Below, piece by piece: positions 48,847 through 57,706 of a stretch of 64,000 nucleotides of DNA. The position numbers were made by a program, and so were the translations under genes. Below the pieces are notes generated by a model. The model did not search any database. It saw only the letters and a list, made by a program, of their open reading frames with translations, and was not told where the DNA came from. Source of the DNA: Holophagales bacterium (GTDB lineage: Bacteria > Acidobacteriota > Thermoanaerobaculia > Multivoradales > Multivoraceae); the NCBI GenBank assembly GCA_009843505.1, contig VYDI01000004.1, positions 1 to 64,000 of the forward strand, written 5' to 3'. The number at the start of each line of letters is the position of its first letter. Position 1 is the stretch's first letter.

Positions 48847-51195
48847 TTACTGCGCCGATGCCGCCGCCTGAATCGCCTGCCAGACGCGTTCCGGCTTGGC
48901 CGGCATGTCGATGTTCGTGATGCCGAGCGGCCGCAGGGCGTCGACGATCGCGTTGACCACGCAAGGTGTCGATCCGATCGTGCCCAGTTCGCCGATGCCT
49001 TTGGCGCCGAGCGGGTTGACGTCCGTCGGCGTGACGGTGTTGTCCAGCACCATGCGGGGGAAGTGCTTGGCGCGCGGCACGGCGTAGTCCATCAGGGTGC
49101 CGGATAGAAGCTGGCCGCCGTCGTCGTACTGGACCTCCTCCCACATCGCCTGGCCGATGCCCTGGACGACGCCGCCGATCCGCTGGCCGTCGGCCAGCAT
49201 CGGATTGATCACTACGCCGAAGTCGTCGACCGCCACGTAGCGCTGGATCTCGATCTGGCCACTCTCGGGATCGACCTCGACCTGGCACAGGTGGGCGCCG
49301 AAGGGGAAGGTCGTTCCCGGCGGTTCGAAGCGGGCGACCGCCTCGAGGCCGGGCTCTTCGCCCGGGACGGCGACGTTCCAGAGATGGGCCATTTCGGCGA
49401 CCTGGCGGAAGGTCAGCTTCCGGTCGGTCCCGCTGACCGTGAACTCGCCGTCCTCGTAGTCGATCTGGTCGACCGGCGCGTCGAGATGGTGGGCCGCGAT
49501 GCGCGTCGCCTTGGCGTGGACCTTGGTCAGGGCCATGTGAAGCGCCGCGCCGCCGACGGCGATGCCGCGGCTACCGAAGGTGCCGACTCCGTGCTGGACC
49601 TGGTCCGTGTCGCCGTGGACGACGACGACGTCGTCGAGACCGACGCCGAAGGCGTCCGAGGCCATCTGGGCGAAGGCCGTCTCCTGGCCCTGGCCGTGGG
49701 GCGACACGCCGGTGTAGACGGTCACGTTGCCGCTTGGCTCGACACGAACCGTCGCGCTCTCCCAGGTACCCATCCGCTGGTGAGGCGCGGTGCCGCCCGA
49801 AGGACCGATGCCGCAGACCTCGGTGAAGGCGGCGACCCCGATGCCGACCAGCCGGCCGTCGTCGCGCGCCTGCCGTTGCGCCTCGCGCGCGTCGTCGTAG
49901 CCCACGAGTTCGATCATCCGGTCCAGCGTCTTCTCGTAGTCGCCGCTGTCGTAGACCGCGCCCGAGGCGGTGGTGTGGGGGAAGGCGTCCTTGTCGACGA
50001 AGTTCCGTCGCCGCACGGCGACCGGATCTAGGCCGGTTGCCGCCGCCACCTCGTCCATCACCCGCTCGATGATGTAGGCGGCTTCGGGGCGGCCGGCGCC
50101 GCGGTAGGCCTCGGTCGCCATCGTGTTCGTGTAGACGGCGAAGGTCTCCCAGGCGACCGCCTTGATGTCGTAGCAGCCGCAGGACATCGTGTGCGTCGAG
50201 AGTGCGATGAAGGGGCCGTAGAAGGACCGCCAGGCACCCAGCTCGGAGATCGTCTGTCCCTTGAGCGCCAGCACACGGCCGTCGTTCTGGAAGGCGACTT
50301 CGATCTTCTCGACGTGGCCGCGGCCGTGCGTCATGCCGAGGAGGTTCTCGGTCCTGGTCTCGGACCACTTCACCGGCCGGCGCAGCTTCCGGGACACCCA
50401 GCACAGGAGAGGATCCTCGGGATAGGTCGGTATCTTCGCGCCGAATCCGCCGCCGACCTCCGGCGCGATGGCGCGGATGCGGATCTCGGGGATCCGGAGG
50501 CACATCGCGATCTGCTGCTTGACGAAGTGGGGGGCCTGGTTCGAGGTCCAGATCGTCAGCTTGCCGGGTCCCTCCTCCCAGTGCGCGCAGATGGCGCGGC
50601 CCTCCATCGGGAAGGGGGCGACGCGCTGGTTGAGCAGGCGCATCGAGAGGGTCTGGTCGGCCTGCTCGAAGAGCTTGTCCGCTTCCGGGTTGGGGACGGG
50701 AATCTGGATGCAGATGTTGCTGTCGAGTTCTTCGTAGACCTTGGGCGCGTCCGGCGCCATCGCGGCTTCGACGTCGACCACGGCTTCTCGCGGCTCGATG
50801 TCGACCTCGACCAGGCCGGCGGCGTCCCGGGCCGCGTACGGCGTTTCGGCGACCACCACGGCGACTGGCTGGCCGACGTGGAGGACCCGGCCGTCCGCCA
50901 GCAGCGGGTGATCCGCCTTGCCCATGCCCGGCATCTCGGCGCCGACCGGACTCGGCCCGACCTGCCCGTCCATGTCGGCGTACGTGTAGACGGCGACCAC
51001 ACCGGGGTGGTCGGCCGCGGCGGTCGTGTCGATGGAGCGGATGGCGCCGGCCGGAAAGTCGCTGCGCACGAAGGCGGCGTACGTCATGCCGGGGAGCTTG
51101 ACGTCGTCCGTGTAGGTGCCGAGACCCCGGATCAGGCGGGGGTCCTCGCGCCGCTTGATCGCCTTGCCGACGGAGTTCGGACGGAACGTGACCAT
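48847..51195 (-). CDS. Molybdenum hydroxylase large subunit (form II CoxL-like)
   Basis: This 782-residue xanthine oxidase family subunit binds the Mo-pterin cofactor. VGGGFGAK is at 247-254, the active-site loop AYRGAGR at 363-369, and GAKGIGELGTIG, carrying the catalytic Glu, is near the C-terminus. AYRGAGR is the form II signature; true form I CO dehydrogenase has AYxCSFR, so CO oxidation is not implied and the substrate is open. The ATG at 51195 overlaps the small-subunit TGA. No FAD (CoxM) subunit is adjacent. Confidence 0.93.
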   Translation of the reverse strand: MVTFRPNSVGKAIKRREDPRLIRGLGTYTDDVKLPGMTYAAFVRSDFPAGAIRSIDTTAAADHPGVVAVYTYADMDGQVGPSPVGAEMPGMGKADHPLLADGRVLHVGQPVAVVVAETPYAARDAAGLVEVDIEPREAVVDVEAAMAPDAPKVYEELDSNICIQIPVPNPEADKLFEQADQTLSMRLLNQRVAPFPMEGRAICAHWEEGPGKLTIWTSNQAPHFVKQQIAMCLRIPEIRIRAIAPEVGGGFGAKIPTYPEDPLLCWVSRKLRRPVKWSETRTENLLGMTHGRGHVEKIEVAFQNDGRVLALKGQTISELGAWRSFYGPFIALSTHTMSCGCYDIKAVAWETFAVYTNTMATEAYRGAGRPEAAYIIERVMDEVAAATGLDPVAVRRRNFVDKDAFPHTTASGAVYDSGDYEKTLDRMIELVGYDDAREAQRQARDDGRLVGIGVAAFTEVCGIGPSGGTAPHQRMGTWESATVRVEPSGNVTVYTGVSPHGQGQETAFAQMASDAFGVGLDDVVVVHGDTDQVQHGVGTFGSRGIAVGGAALHMALTKVHAKATRIAAHHLDAPVDQIDYEDGEFTVSGTDRKLTFRQVAEMAHLWNVAVPGEEPGLEAVARFEPPGTTFPFGAHLCQVEVDPESGQIEIQRYVAVDDFGVVINPMLADGQRIGGVVQGIGQAMWEEVQYDDGGQLLSGTLMDYAVPRAKHFPRMVLDNTVTPTDVNPLGAKGIGELGTIGSTPCVVNAIVDALRPLGITNIDMPAKPERVWQAIQAAASAQ

Positions 51196-51677
51196 CAGGC
51201 CGCTCCCGCGGCGTCGGCCGCGTGCTGAACCGCGTCGACGATCTGCTGGTAGCCGGTGCAGCGGCAGATGTTGCCGTCGATCGCTTCCCGTATCTCGGCT
51301 TCGGTCGGGTTCGGGTTGTCGTCGAGCAACTGTTTCGCCGCCATGATCATCCCGGGAGTGCAGTAGCCGCACTGGAGGCCGTGCTTCTCCCAGAACCCGA
51401 CCTGAAGCGGATGCAGGTTGTCCGCGTCCGGGGCGAGTCCTTCGATCGTCGTCACTTCCTGGCCGTCGGCCTGGACCGCCAGCACGGTGCAACTCTTCAC
51501 GGCGCGTCCGTTCAGGTGCACGGTGCAGGCGCCGCAGAGCGTGCTCTCGCAGCCGATGTGGACTCCGGTGAGGTTGAGTTCCTCGCGCAGGAAGTGGACC
51601 AGCAGCGTGCGCGGTTCGACCTCTCGCTCGTGCGTGCTGCCGTTGACCGTGACGGTAACGGGGACGGATCGTGGCAT
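51195..51677 (-). CDS. Molybdenum hydroxylase 2Fe-2S subunit (CoxS-like)
   Basis: This is the electron-transfer subunit with two 2Fe-2S clusters (160 aa). Plant-ferredoxin type cysteines are at 43, 48, 51 and 63 ([17 protein letters not shown]), and the helical domain cysteines are at 103, 106, 138 and 140 ([17 protein letters not shown]). The ATG at 51677 has AGGAGG at 7-8 bases; an extension to 51773 is not family-like. It precedes the large subunit with a 1-base overlap (ATGA). Confidence 0.95.
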   Translation of the reverse strand: MPRSVPVTVTVNGSTHEREVEPRTLLVHFLREELNLTGVHIGCESTLCGACTVHLNGRAVKSCTVLAVQADGQEVTTIEGLAPDADNLHPLQVGFWEKHGLQCGYCTPGMIMAAKQLLDDNPNPTEAEIREAIDGNICRCTGYQQIVDAVQHAADAAGAA

Positions 51678-51736
51678 CGGACCTCCTGACAGAAATCGGT
51701 GTCGTGGCGGGGAAGAGTATCGCAGCGGAAGCGCGC

Positions 51737-51742
51737 TATGAT
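51737..51742 (+). promoter_or_regulatory. Candidate -10 in the divergent gap before the exported protein
   Basis: TATGAT lies about 47 bases before the start at 51789 in the 111-base gap between coxS and the divergent gene. No clear -35 is visible. Confidence 0.25.
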
Positions 51743-51788
51743 GAGCGCCTACAGCAGCAGAATTGCGCTTCAACGCAGGGAGGCCGAC

Positions 51789-52826
51789 ATGAAGAAGTCG
51801 CTCATCGCCACCGCCGTGCTGGTTGGGCTCGTGGTCGCCGCGTCCGCGGTCGTCGCCGCCGAAGACGGCATCAAGAGGACCGCCAGCGGCAAGCCGGACT
51901 TCACCGGCGTGTACGACATCTCGAGCATCACGCCGTTCGCCCGGCCCAAGGAGTTCGGCGACAAGTTGACCCTCACTCCCGAGGAGGCGGAGGCGAACGC
52001 GAAGCGGCGCGCCGACTCGAACGCCGCCCAGGACGGGCCCAGCGCTTCGGCTGGCGAGCGCGCGGCGCCCGAGAAGGGCGGGAACGTCGGCGCCTACAAC
52101 AACTTCTGGTTCGAATGGGGCAGCCAGAACTTCATGATCGACGGCAAGTACCGGACCTCGGTGCTGACCGATCCTCCCAACGGGCAGATGCCGGCGATGA
52201 CGGAAGAGGGCAAGAAGCGTTCAGCCGCCGCACCGAAGTTCGCGTGGCCGAACCGTGGCTACGCCTGGTGGCTTGAGTCCGGGGATGTTCCCTACGACGG
52301 TCCGGAGACGAACATCGTCGGCGTCCGTTGCATGTACCAGCCGACGGCCTCGGTCGCGATCCGTTCGCTGCCCTACAACAACGTGAAGACGATCGTGCAG
52401 ACCGAAGACCACTTCATGATCATGATCGAGTGGATGCACTGGGCTCGGGTCGTTCGGATCGGCGGCGAGCACATGCCCGCCGAGTACACCTCGCTGAGCG
52501 GCGACTCGATCGGCTGGTGGGAAGGTGACACCCTGGTCGTCGAGACGACGAACTTCCGCGACATGCCTGATCTCCGCGGCGAAGGCGTGCGTGTCGTGGA
52601 GAAGTTCAGCCCGGTCGACGGGAGCAACCTGCTCTACAGCTTCACGGTCGAAAACCCGGAGTACGAGGCGTCGTACAGCGGTGAGCTGCCGTGGCCGAAG
52701 ACGAGCGGGAAGAGCTACGAGTACGCCTGCCACGAGGGCAACTACGCGATGGGCAACACGCTGCGCGGCGCGCGTCTGCTCGAAGCGGAGTTCGAGAAGG
52801 GTCAGTCCAGCTCCGGACAGGAGTAG
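51789..52826 (+). CDS. Exported protein of unknown function
   Basis: This 345-residue protein has a signal peptide ([20 protein letters not shown], cleavage near AVVAA). The body starts with [20 protein letters not shown] and contains a Trp/Tyr-rich stretch ([34 protein letters not shown]) and [16 protein letters not shown] do not recognise a named domain; similar Pro-Asp-hTG-x-Y starts occur in a family common in environmental Gram-negative bacteria. GGGAGG precedes the ATG. It is divergent from the molybdenum hydroxylase genes and convergent with the MoxR gene. Confidence 0.75.
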   Translation: MKKSLIATAVLVGLVVAASAVVAAEDGIKRTASGKPDFTGVYDISSITPFARPKEFGDKLTLTPEEAEANAKRRADSNAAQDGPSASAGERAAPEKGGNVGAYNNFWFEWGSQNFMIDGKYRTSVLTDPPNGQMPAMTEEGKKRSAAAPKFAWPNRGYAWWLESGDVPYDGPETNIVGVRCMYQPTASVAIRSLPYNNVKTIVQTEDHFMIMIEWMHWARVVRIGGEHMPAEYTSLSGDSIGWWEGDTLVVETTNFRDMPDLRGEGVRVVEKFSPVDGSNLLYSFTVENPEYEASYSGELPWPKTSGKSYEYACHEGNYAMGNTLRGARLLEAEFEKGQSSSGQE

Positions 52827-52832
52827 GTCGAG

Positions 52833-53801
52833 CTAGACCGCTCGGACCTGCCGGCTCACGCGTCCAATGATCCGGGGCAGCGCCTCGTGCGCCTCCGGCG
52901 GTACGCGGAAGGTCGTCATCCAGGACAGGGCTGCGAGATCCTCCAGGTTGACGGCGTCACGGCCCGCCAGTAGCGCTGCGCCCCGCAGGATCTTGATCGC
53001 CTTGACCAGGAACGTACGGTCGGTGAGCAGGGAGTTCGTCTCGTTGCACTCGAATTCCAGCACAAGCGTGCGAAGCACGTCGAGCAGGGCAGCGCGTACC
53101 GCCGCGCCGACCTCGACCTCGTACATCCGCCGGTTCAGCGCGTCCAGCGTGGTCCGGTCGGTCACCGGCTCCGGGTCGGGCTGTTCGACGACGGAGCCGG
53201 AAGCGAAGCGGTCGATCAGCGTCTTTGCTTCGTCGACGCCGCTCTGAATCAGGCCGGAGACCCGCAACTGGAGGGCAAAGCGGTCGAGGTTCGCAGGGTC
53301 GAGTGGTTCGTTGTAGTACTCGTCGTCCATCGGGTTGCCGGTGGCGATCGCCGCCATCAGCGGAATCGGCTCGGCCCCAAAACGGCGCTCGTTCAGGATC
53401 CGGAGCAGGACGTTGAGCGCCTCGCCGGGCGCGCGTGAGATGTCGTCGAGTACCGCCACCTCGGCGGTCAACAGGCCCCCCGGTTCGATCCGCTGGTGGA
53501 TCCGCTCGGCTTCGCCGGCAGTTCCGGACGCGGTGGCTTCCGTCTTCACCTTCCGGCGCTCCAGGACGATGTCGCCAACGAGCTCGGCGAGACGTGTGTC
53601 ACGGTGCAACTGGTAGAAGAAGAAGTCGAGTTCGGACCCCTTGGCGGCGACCTCGGCAAGCCGGGTTTTGGCTGTGCCAGGCGGGCCTTCGACGTAGATG
53701 TGCTCCCGCGTGATTAGAGCCAGGAGAAGAGCCGCCTTCACCTCGTCGTGGCCGACGACGTGGTGATCGAGCAGATCGCGGAGGGGAGTCAGGTCGCTCA
53801 C
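52833..53801 (-). CDS. MoxR family AAA+ ATPase
   Basis: This 322-residue ATPase of the MoxR/ChlI kind likely remodels or assembles a partner protein. Walker A is GPPGTAKT (about 39-46). Walker B reads VAVLDDISRAPGE, with Asp (about 120) in place of the usual catalytic Glu. FQ-type pore segment HRDTRLAELVGDIVLE and arginine-finger-type ILNERRF follow. GTG 53801 is used; TTG 53807 is also possible. Its partner AAA-VWA gene ends 43 bases upstream, so both are likely in one transcript. Confidence 0.9.
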   Translation of the reverse strand: MSDLTPLRDLLDHHVVGHDEVKAALLLALITREHIYVEGPPGTAKTRLAEVAAKGSELDFFFYQLHRDTRLAELVGDIVLERRKVKTEATASGTAGEAERIHQRIEPGGLLTAEVAVLDDISRAPGEALNVLLRILNERRFGAEPIPLMAAIATGNPMDDEYYNEPLDPANLDRFALQLRVSGLIQSGVDEAKTLIDRFASGSVVEQPDPEPVTDRTTLDALNRRMYEVEVGAAVRAALLDVLRTLVLEFECNETNSLLTDRTFLVKAIKILRGAALLAGRDAVNLEDLAALSWMTTFRVPPEAHEALPRIIGRVSRQVRAV

Positions 53802-53844
53802 GGCCAAGTCACACGGAAAGGGGGCGACTCTATCCGCACTCCGG

Positions 53845-55767
53845 TCACCGCTCCTCCAGCCGAAGACCGCCGCCGGTCAGGGGGCGGCCGTAGAAGCGTA
53901 GCCCGCCGGTTTCCAGCGAGATGTCGTCGAGAACCGGCGGACAGTCTCCATTGCCCAGGAACACGGTGTGGAGGGCGACCCCGAGCCGGCGCGCCAGTTG
54001 GCGCTCGCGGCGGACGGTCGTGTCGCCGATGATCGGCAGACCGTCGGTCAACAGCACGATGTGGCGGTTGCGGCCCGAGCCGCCGCGCAGGCCCTCAAGA
54101 GCCGTGCGCAGAGGCGCTTCGTAGTTCGTCTGGCCGACCGCCTTGGCCTGTCCCGCCTGTTCGGCAAGGCGCGAGTAGGAACGGTGCAGCAGGCGACCAC
54201 CGACCTGGTGGGGCAGGGCCCGGTGGTGGAACTCCACGTAGCCAACACGCATCCGGCGTCTGGCGGCAACGCGGAGAATGCCGAGGACGACCTGGCTGGA
54301 CCACACCGTCAGGCGACCGGCCATGGAGGCGGAGATGTCTCGCAGCACGGCGACGGCGCCACCGGCGCTCTTGCGCTTGCGCTCGAAGGTCCGTGGCGCG
54401 CCGGGCAGGCGACCCTCGGCGAACAGCAGGGCCTCGATCAGGTCCGCGTCGATCAACTCGTCCAGGTCGCGCAGCGGGCGGTAGCCGCGGGGCTGGCCCC
54501 CCGGATCCGTGTCCGGGTCGATGCGCCCGCGCTCGATGCGGCCGACGAGCGCTCGCAGCAGAGGATCGACCTGGGCGGGCGGAGGTGGCTTCCCGAACAG
54601 GGTCGGAGGCGCCGGCAGGTCGGCCTGGTCGTCGATCCAGGAGTCGGAGGCTGGAGAGGCCGCCGCCGCGCCGTCGGAGTCGTCGCCCTGGGACTGCGCG
54701 CCGGGCATCTGGGCGCCGGTCTCCGTCATCGTCACGTTGGGCGGGTCGCCGAGCAGCTCCTCCAGGATGTGGTCGAAGTCCTCCTGCACTTCGTCCGGCA
54801 ACCGGTGGGCGACCATGTACCGGATCGCGCCGAGGTCGCGCGGCGCCGCGGCCGGCGCTCCGCGCAGGAAGGCGTGAGCGCGCACGAGCCGCAGTGCGGC
54901 GGAACTGAATGAGCGGTCGGACATCAGGCGGTCGCCCGAGGCGGACTCGTCGGCGCTGCGCAAGCGCAACCGGTCAAGCAGCCGGTGATATGCGTCGATG
55001 GTTCGCGGTTCGACCTGGAGGGCCGCCGCGGCCCGTTGCGCGGCCTTGCGGGTCGCGCTGCTCATCACCGCGGCTCGCGGTGTGGCGGTCGCCTCCTCGG
55101 GAGCGGAGACGCTGCCTGTGGTCGACTGGACCGCGGTTCGTGACGACTCTCGAGCCGCCTCTCGTTCCAGCAGTACGGCGGCCTCGTCGAAGAGTCCGCC
55201 GGTGAGCAGGCCGGTCAGCCGAAGCTGCACGGCGAAGCGATCGAGCTGGCCGGGTTCGAGCGGGTCGATCGGGGCTTCCACCTGCTCCAGTGGCCCGGTC
55301 GCCACCGCCGACTCGAGTGGCAACGGCTGCCCCAGGGCGTTCCGCTCGGCGAGGATTCGCAGCAGGGGTCCCAGGGCTTCCCCGGGGGAACGGGGCAGGT
55401 CTTCGAGCAAGGCGATTTCGGCCTGGAGAAGAGGGCCGGGGATCAACTCGCGGCGCAGGCGTTCGTGGCCCCGGTGACGGTGGCGACTCAGGAGAACGTC
55501 GCCGAGCAGGTCCGTCTCCCGGATGTCGCGATGGAACACGAGCGTGTGGGTGCGGGCGCCCGACAGCGCGGCCAGGGCCGCGGCCAGCTCCGACTTGCCG
55601 CAACCCGGCGGCCCTTCCAGGTAGGCGTGCTGCTCCGCCAGCAACGCGAGCGTCAGCCCCGTGGCCGACTCGTCCTGGCCGACCAGCACTCGTCCCAGCG
55701 CCGTCCGTAGCTCGACGAAGGCGCCGGCCAGGTCCGCGATTCGACGATCCGGGGCTGGTCGCGTCAT
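53845..55767 (-). CDS. Fused AAA+ - VWA protein (ChlD/CoxE-like architecture)
   Basis: This 640-residue protein has an N-terminal MoxR-type AAA+ domain (Walker A GPPGCGKS at 52-59; HRDIRETDLLGDVLLSRHRH), but its Walker B reads IALLEDLPRSPGE, with Glu-Asp instead of Asp-Glu. A Pro/acidic linker (about 345-440) leads to a C-terminal VWA domain with an intact MIDAS: DISAS (477-481), Thr547 region (GQTNYEAPL), and LLTDGLP (Asp575 region). The pattern of an active AAA partner plus a weak AAA fused to VWA parallels ChlI/ChlD magnesium chelatase and CoxD/CoxE. ATG 55767. The client protein is unknown. Confidence 0.88.
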   Translation of the reverse strand: MTRPAPDRRIADLAGAFVELRTALGRVLVGQDESATGLTLALLAEQHAYLEGPPGCGKSELAAALAALSGARTHTLVFHRDIRETDLLGDVLLSRHRHRGHERLRRELIPGPLLQAEIALLEDLPRSPGEALGPLLRILAERNALGQPLPLESAVATGPLEQVEAPIDPLEPGQLDRFAVQLRLTGLLTGGLFDEAAVLLEREAARESSRTAVQSTTGSVSAPEEATATPRAAVMSSATRKAAQRAAAALQVEPRTIDAYHRLLDRLRLRSADESASGDRLMSDRSFSSAALRLVRAHAFLRGAPAAAPRDLGAIRYMVAHRLPDEVQEDFDHILEELLGDPPNVTMTETGAQMPGAQSQGDDSDGAAAASPASDSWIDDQADLPAPPTLFGKPPPPAQVDPLLRALVGRIERGRIDPDTDPGGQPRGYRPLRDLDELIDADLIEALLFAEGRLPGAPRTFERKRKSAGGAVAVLRDISASMAGRLTVWSSQVVLGILRVAARRRMRVGYVEFHHRALPHQVGGRLLHRSYSRLAEQAGQAKAVGQTNYEAPLRTALEGLRGGSGRNRHIVLLTDGLPIIGDTTVRRERQLARRLGVALHTVFLGNGDCPPVLDDISLETGGLRFYGRPLTGGGLRLEER

Positions 55768-55906
55768 GGCGGCGGAATGCTACTCGCCAGCGGTTTCCTG
55801 GAAGAACCTGGCCGGGACCGGGGTTGCTAGGATGACGGAAGCGTCGCTTTCCCGTGCCGTCGCCGTGTGCGGGCGGCCGGCACTCAGGAATACAGGAGGT
55901 CCGGGG

Positions 55907-57415
55907 ATGAAGAGAACTGCGACGGTTGGACGACGATTGGCGCTTGCGGCCGCGTTGGCGGGTAGTGCCTTCCTGTTGTCGACCGGCTACGGGTCGGCTG
56001 TGGCCGCGGATGATGCGGTCGGCGTTGAGGCCGCGGCCCAGGACGACGAAAAGAAGAAGCGGAAGGCGGAGAAGAAGGCAGCGGCTCGCGCGGCGAAGGA
56101 ACAGAAGCGGCTCGAGAGGCAGCGGCGGCAGCGGGGCCGGACGGTGCGTGCGGTGGTCGTGCCGTCAGAGCCGGCTGCCGGGTCGGAACCGGCCGCCGCG
56201 CCGGCAGCGGAACCTGCGGTGGCGTCCGCGCCGGAACCTGCGCCCGCACCGAAGGTGGCTCCGGAGCCCGTGGCGGAGCCGAAGACCGAGCCGGCGAGAG
56301 CGGCGGTTGCGGAGCCGGTTCGGACCGCCCCGGCCCTGGCTCCCGAGCCGGAGCAGCCGCGCGCCGCGCCGCCCGCGCCCGCGGTGGCGCCGGCGCGGGA
56401 CATCAGCCTGGACGAACGGATTCGGGTCGCGGAGGTGCTGCTCGACGTTCTGGTCACCGATCGCAAGGGCAACGTGATCAAGGGCCTGGGCGCCGAGGAC
56501 TTCGTCGTTCTCCACGACGGCGAGGAGCAGGAGGTCACGAGCGCCTCCTTTTACGGCGGACCGAGCGAGCTGTCGGCTACCGGCGATGGCGGAACGGCGC
56601 GGACCGACCGCTACTTCATTCTCATGTTCCACGACCAGCGGATGCAGTCGCCGCGATTGGCGGGTCCCCAGATGGACAACGCGCGCTGGCTGAAGCGCTG
56701 GATCGAGGAGGAGCTCCAGCCCAACGACCAGGTGGCGGTGTTCGCGTACCAGGCCCGGCTCAAGGTCTATCTCGACTTCACCCGCGACCGCGACGAGATC
56801 CTGGCCGCGGTGGATGCCGCTTCCCGCGGCAAGAAGGACCTCGAGCCCTGGGTGACGCGCTCCGAGCCCGAGTTCGACCCGAACTCGCCGTCGTTGATCG
56901 TGAACCTCCCGGCTGGCAAGGAACTGGCGCGTCGGAGTCGCAAGCTCCAGCAGGCGCTGGAACTGCTCGGAGAGGCGGCCTCGGGAATCGCCGGTCGCAA
57001 GAACATGGTGATGTTCAGCCTCGGCTTCGGCGAGATCGGGCAGTTCGGGAGTTACACGCCGGACCCGCGGTACTACCCGCAGATGCGCGAGGCGCTGAAT
57101 GCCGGCAACGTCGCCGTGTACACGATCGACACGATGGGCAGCCGTCGCCGCTCGATCGCTTCGGCGTCGCTCAACGACTCGCTCAGCCTGATCTCGAACG
57201 AGACGGGCGGCCATTACTACGCGAACTTCACGAACATCATGTCGCCGATGCGCCAGGTCGCCGAGGAGAACCAGGGCTACTACCTCGTGAGCTTCCGTTC
57301 CGAGTACGAAGCCGGCACCCGGGGCTACCGCGACATCAAGGTCAAGGTCCGCGACGGCAACTACAAGGTCCGCTCCCGCACCGGCTTCCGCTACGGCGAA
57401 TCGGCGGGTCCGTAG
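55907..57415 (+). CDS. Secreted VWFA-related domain protein (Acidobacteriota type)
   Basis: This 502-residue exported protein has a signal peptide (LALAAALAGSAFLLSTGYGS, cleavage near residue 34), a strongly basic Lys/Arg helix (48-80), and a Pro/Ala/Glu-rich stalk (85-165). A VWFA-related domain (about 170-500) contains VLLDVLVTDRKGNVIKGLGA, then DFVVLHDGEEQEV and YFILMFHDQRMQSP where the MIDAS DxSxS would be, so metal binding is doubtful. The GFRYGE end is typical. AGGAGGT lies 8 bases before the ATG. It is divergent from the AAA-VWA gene. Confidence 0.88.
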   Translation: MKRTATVGRRLALAAALAGSAFLLSTGYGSAVAADDAVGVEAAAQDDEKKKRKAEKKAAARAAKEQKRLERQRRQRGRTVRAVVVPSEPAAGSEPAAAPAAEPAVASAPEPAPAPKVAPEPVAEPKTEPARAAVAEPVRTAPALAPEPEQPRAAPPAPAVAPARDISLDERIRVAEVLLDVLVTDRKGNVIKGLGAEDFVVLHDGEEQEVTSASFYGGPSELSATGDGGTARTDRYFILMFHDQRMQSPRLAGPQMDNARWLKRWIEEELQPNDQVAVFAYQARLKVYLDFTRDRDEILAAVDAASRGKKDLEPWVTRSEPEFDPNSPSLIVNLPAGKELARRSRKLQQALELLGEAASGIAGRKNMVMFSLGFGEIGQFGSYTPDPRYYPQMREALNAGNVAVYTIDTMGSRRRSIASASLNDSLSLISNETGGHYYANFTNIMSPMRQVAEENQGYYLVSFRSEYEAGTRGYRDIKVKVRDGNYKVRSRTGFRYGESAGP

Positions 57416-57430
57416 CGGCGGCTTGCACCC

Positions 57431-57607
57431 GTCCGCGACGGGGTCCGAGGGGAGGTTCCCAGCGGACGCTCGCGCTTTCCTGGTGAATGGAGGGCCGGCG
57501 CTCGCTTCGGTCGGCTGCGCTGCGTGGGGCTGTCGGTTGAGGTGACGATCCCGGGAGACGCTTGCCTCCAGCCCGCTGGGAACCTCCCCTCGGACCCCGT
57601 CGCGGAC
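57431..57607. repeat. Perfect 35-base inverted repeat around a 107-base spacer
   Basis: Left arm 57431-57465 (starts GTCCGCGACGGGGTCC, ends GTTCCCAGCGG) is the exact reverse complement of the right arm 57573-57607. The spacer 57466-57572 has no open frame of note. Total length is 177 bases. It could be a MITE-like relic, a large cruciform-forming site or a long-arm terminator. I do not see an obvious target-site duplication. Confidence 0.85.
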
Positions 57608-57637
57608 TGGACGCTGCACTGTATGGACGGTGCTCCA

Positions 57638-57665
57638 CACTGGGTGCGCCGGCGTCCTCGCCGGC
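57638..57665 (+). repeat. REP-like element, copy C
   Basis: Plus-strand CACTGGGTGC followed by GCCGGCG-TCCT-CGCCGGC, a perfect 7-base stem with a TCCT loop. It shares the 19-base core with copies A and B and, like D, points away from the preceding gene in sense orientation, although 222 bases after its stop. Confidence 0.75.
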
Positions 57666-57691
57666 CTTTGAGATCGCGCGAGGCGTCAGCC

Positions 57692-57706
57692 TCACTCCTT
57701 GAGTGA
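57692..57706. terminator. Small stem-loop before the dehalogenase gene
   Basis: TCACTC-CTT-GAGTGA is a perfect 6-base stem with a 3-base loop. It lies 64 bases before the dehalogenase start, so it may be either a terminator for the upstream side or an operator. Confidence 0.35.

Noticed and set aside
48830..49288. A 152-codon minus frame near the DUF3187-like start
   Set aside because: It is in a different frame from the signal peptide and has Arg-rich shadow composition.
51195..51492. Extension of the CoxL-like subunit upstream to 51492
   Set aside because: It overlaps CoxS; ATG 51195 with the ATGA overlap gives the normal N-terminus [10 protein letters not shown].
48847..51677. Calling the enzyme a CO dehydrogenase
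   Set aside because: The loop is AYRGAGR (form II), not the AYxCSFR of active CO dehydrogenase.
57423..57619. TTGCAC/TGCAC near both sides of the 35-base inverted repeat as a target duplication
   Set aside because: The two copies are at unequal distances from the arms, so this is likely chance.
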